This document shows positions 61,359 to 64,000 of a DNA stretch of 64,000 nt, piece after piece. The number at the start of each line of letters is the position of its first letter. Positions within the stretch are counted from its first letter, which is position 1. Made by a program: the position numbers and the translations under genes. Under the pieces are notes generated by a model, which was not told where the DNA came from, made no database searches, and worked only from the letters and a program-made list of their open reading frames with translations. Origin of the DNA: Pseudomonas sp. PICF141 (GTDB lineage Bacteria > Pseudomonadota > Gammaproteobacteria > Pseudomonadales > Pseudomonadaceae); the NCBI RefSeq assembly GCF_002286815.1, contig NZ_MUNM01000050.1, positions 62,001-126,000 on the forward strand, written 5' to 3'.

Positions 61359-61387
61359 TTGAATAGGGGCAGAACCGCCCCTATACT
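61359..61387 (+). promoter_or_regulatory. Promoter candidate for the atp operon
   Basis: TTGAAT (61359-61364) and TATACT (61382-61387) are 17 bases apart, 75 bases before atpI. The spacer holds most of a perfect hairpin, ATAGGGGC/GCCCCTAT (61363-61384), which could also be the parB terminator remnant. Confidence 0.6.
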
Positions 61388-61461
61388 CTGCGCGCATTTT
61401 GTCGGCACAAATTATGCCAAGTTATTGAATTCTGGCAGCCGACCATTGGGGAGCAAAAGAG

Positions 61462-62755
<1,294 letters not shown>

Positions 62756-62802
62756 GACCAGTCTCAGGCTGGTCTGATGTCCCACCCGGTAACACGGGTG
62801 GG
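62756..62802 (+). promoter_or_regulatory. Twin hairpins in the atpB-atpE gap
   Basis: GACCAG/CTGGTC at 62756-62774 (7-base loop) and CCCACCCG/CGGGTGGG at 62781-62802 (6-base loop) are both perfect and only 6 bases apart. Neither has a T-run, so they look like mRNA processing or stability elements rather than terminators. They would allow subunit c to be made in excess. Confidence 0.65.
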
Positions 62803-62875
62803 TGCCCGAACAGGGCTATGAAACGATTTGTTTTACCCGCTTTAAAATCTAAAAAACCTAAACCATACGACGTAA

Positions 62876-63148
<273 letters not shown>

Positions 63149-63206
63149 TTACTCGGATCTTCCGGGTAATTTGGTGTGATGGACAACGTAACTGCGAGGT
63201 GTTGGC
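63149..63206 (+). promoter_or_regulatory. Short hairpin in the atpE-atpF gap
   Basis: The stop codon of atpE is followed by an imperfect hairpin, ATTACTCGGA/TCCGGGTAAT, at about 63147-63170. It resembles the structures on the other side of atpE and may define the 3' end of a stable atpE segment. Confidence 0.5.
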
Positions 63207-63677
63207 GTGAACATTAATGCGACCCTGATTGGCCAGTCCGTTGCGTTCCTGATTTTTGTACTGTTCTGCATGAAGTTCGTATGGCCTCCGGTCATTACGG
63301 CTCTGCACGAACGTCAAAAGAAGATCGCTGATGGTCTGGACGCTGCCAGCCGTGCAGCTCGCGACCTGGAGTTGGCCCAAGAGAAAGCGGGTCAGCAACT
63401 GCGCGAAGCGAAAGCTCAGGCAGCTGAAATCATCGAGCAAGCCAAGAAACGCGGTACCCAGATTGTCGACGAAGCCCGTGAACAGGCTCGCGTCGAAGCT
63501 GACCGTGTGAAGGCTCAGGCTCAAGCCGAGATCGAACAGGAACTGAACAGCGTCAAAGACGCGCTGCGCGCCCAAGTGGGTAGCCTGGCCGTTGGCGGTG
63601 CTTCGAAGATCCTGGGTGCCACAATCGATCAAAACGCGCACGCAGAGCTGGTTAACCAACTGGCTGCTGAAATCTAA
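63207..63677 (+). CDS. atpF: F0 ATP synthase subunit b
   Basis: A 156-residue stator subunit: one N-terminal membrane helix (about 5-25, [20 protein letters not shown]) followed by a long charged coiled coil rich in Ala, Glu and Lys (about 30-140). The length matches the E. coli protein. Start codon GTG or ATG choice: GTG 63207 gives [10 protein letters not shown] after GCGAGGTGTTG; the usual family N-terminus begins at this position. atpH follows 12 bases later. Confidence 0.95.
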   Translation: MNINATLIGQSVAFLIFVLFCMKFVWPPVITALHERQKKIADGLDAASRAARDLELAQEKAGQQLREAKAQAAEIIEQAKKRGTQIVDEAREQARVEADRVKAQAQAEIEQELNSVKDALRAQVGSLAVGGASKILGATIDQNAHAELVNQLAAEI

Positions 63678-63689
63678 GCGAGGGCGATC

Positions 63690-64000
63690 ATGGCAGAACT
63701 GACCACGTTGGCCCGACCTTACGCTAAGGCGGCCTTCGAGCACGCTCAGGCCCACCAGCAACTGGCCAATTGGTCAGCCATGCTCGGCCTGGCTGCAGCG
63801 GTGTCGGAAGACGACATCATGCAGCGCGTGCTCAAGGCCCCGCGACTGACGAGCGCAGAAAAGGCCGCCACGTTTATTGACGTGTGCGGCGACAAGTTTG
63901 ATGTCAAGGCACAGAACTTCATCAACGTCGTTGCCGAAAACGACCGTCTCCCGCTGTTGCCGGAGATCGCCGCTCTGTTCGACCTGTACAAGGCAGAACA
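63690..64000 (+). CDS. atpH: F1 ATP synthase delta subunit, N-terminal part (runs off the window)
   Basis: About 103 residues of the delta subunit are visible, starting [20 protein letters not shown] (20 residues) with [20 protein letters not shown] in the conserved region. This helical N-terminal domain caps the alpha3beta3 head and links it to subunit b. ATG 63690 follows GCGAGGGCGATC. The gene continues past base 64000. Confidence 0.95.
   Translation, partial: MAELTTLARPYAKAAFEHAQAHQQLANWSAMLGLAAAVSEDDIMQRVLKAPRLTSAEKAATFIDVCGDKFDVKAQNFINVVAENDRLPLLPEIAALFDLYKAE

Overview
The window is about 64 kb of chromosome from a Pseudomonas, most likely of the P. fluorescens group. It is GC-rich, and its proteins closely resemble known pseudomonad ones (AlgB, GyrB, MnmG, RnpA). 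It contains the classic pseudomonad origin block atpBEF/atpI - parB-parA-rsmG-mnmG-mnmE - yidC-yidD-rnpA-rpmH - oriC - dnaA-dnaN-recF-gyrB. I saw no rRNA, tRNA, CRISPR array, prophage or insertion sequence. The species call is inference; the genus call is strong.

Layout. 1-5.4 kb: alginate two-component genes kinB (partial) and algB, two small membrane-protein genes, a possible structured RNA, and gltP. 5.4-17.4 kb: a block of envelope and transport genes. It holds an SpmA/SpmB-like membrane protein, a four-gene MCE/Mla-type lipid transporter (STAS-permease, ATPase, MCE protein, lipoprotein), a DUF5924-type protein, an M16 peptidase, a Na/Pi cotransporter, TerC and a CitMHS citrate carrier. 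17.7-24.1 kb: a GFA-family protein, an NAD(P)-binding protein, a choline-sulfate module (LysR regulator, betC, choX) and a SulP anion transporter. 24.2-41.1 kb: conserved housekeeping genes aroE, hemF, qorA, tsaC, dprA, a LysM protein, def-fmt-rsmB-trkA, a TPR protein, a LpxL/HtrB acyltransferase, tag, glyQS, gmhB and plsC. 41.3-45.7 kb: an apparently accessory signalling module (CHASE2 histidine kinase, FecR-domain protein, OmpR-type regulator) between plsC and gyrB. 45.8-64 kb: gyrB-recF-dnaN-dnaA on the minus strand and rpmH through the atp operon on the plus strand, diverging from oriC at about 52.0-52.6 kb.

How it works together. Replication initiation (dnaA, oriC), the sliding clamp (dnaN), repair (recF), supercoiling (gyrB) and segregation (parA, parB, two parS sites inside recF) lie within 13 kb. 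A second DnaA-box cluster next to an AT-rich tract lies between mnmE and mnmG, the position used by the E. coli origin. The 9-base DnaA box TTATCCACA occurs at least 26 times between 19 and 60 kb, many inside genes, against about 0.5 expected by chance in the whole window.

Repeats. Inverted REP doublets of a GGGGGCTTGCCCCC or GCGGGCTTGCCCGC type fill many intergenic gaps from 5 to 27 kb. They are missing from the oriC-proximal half, which has other hairpin repeats only up to about 35 kb.
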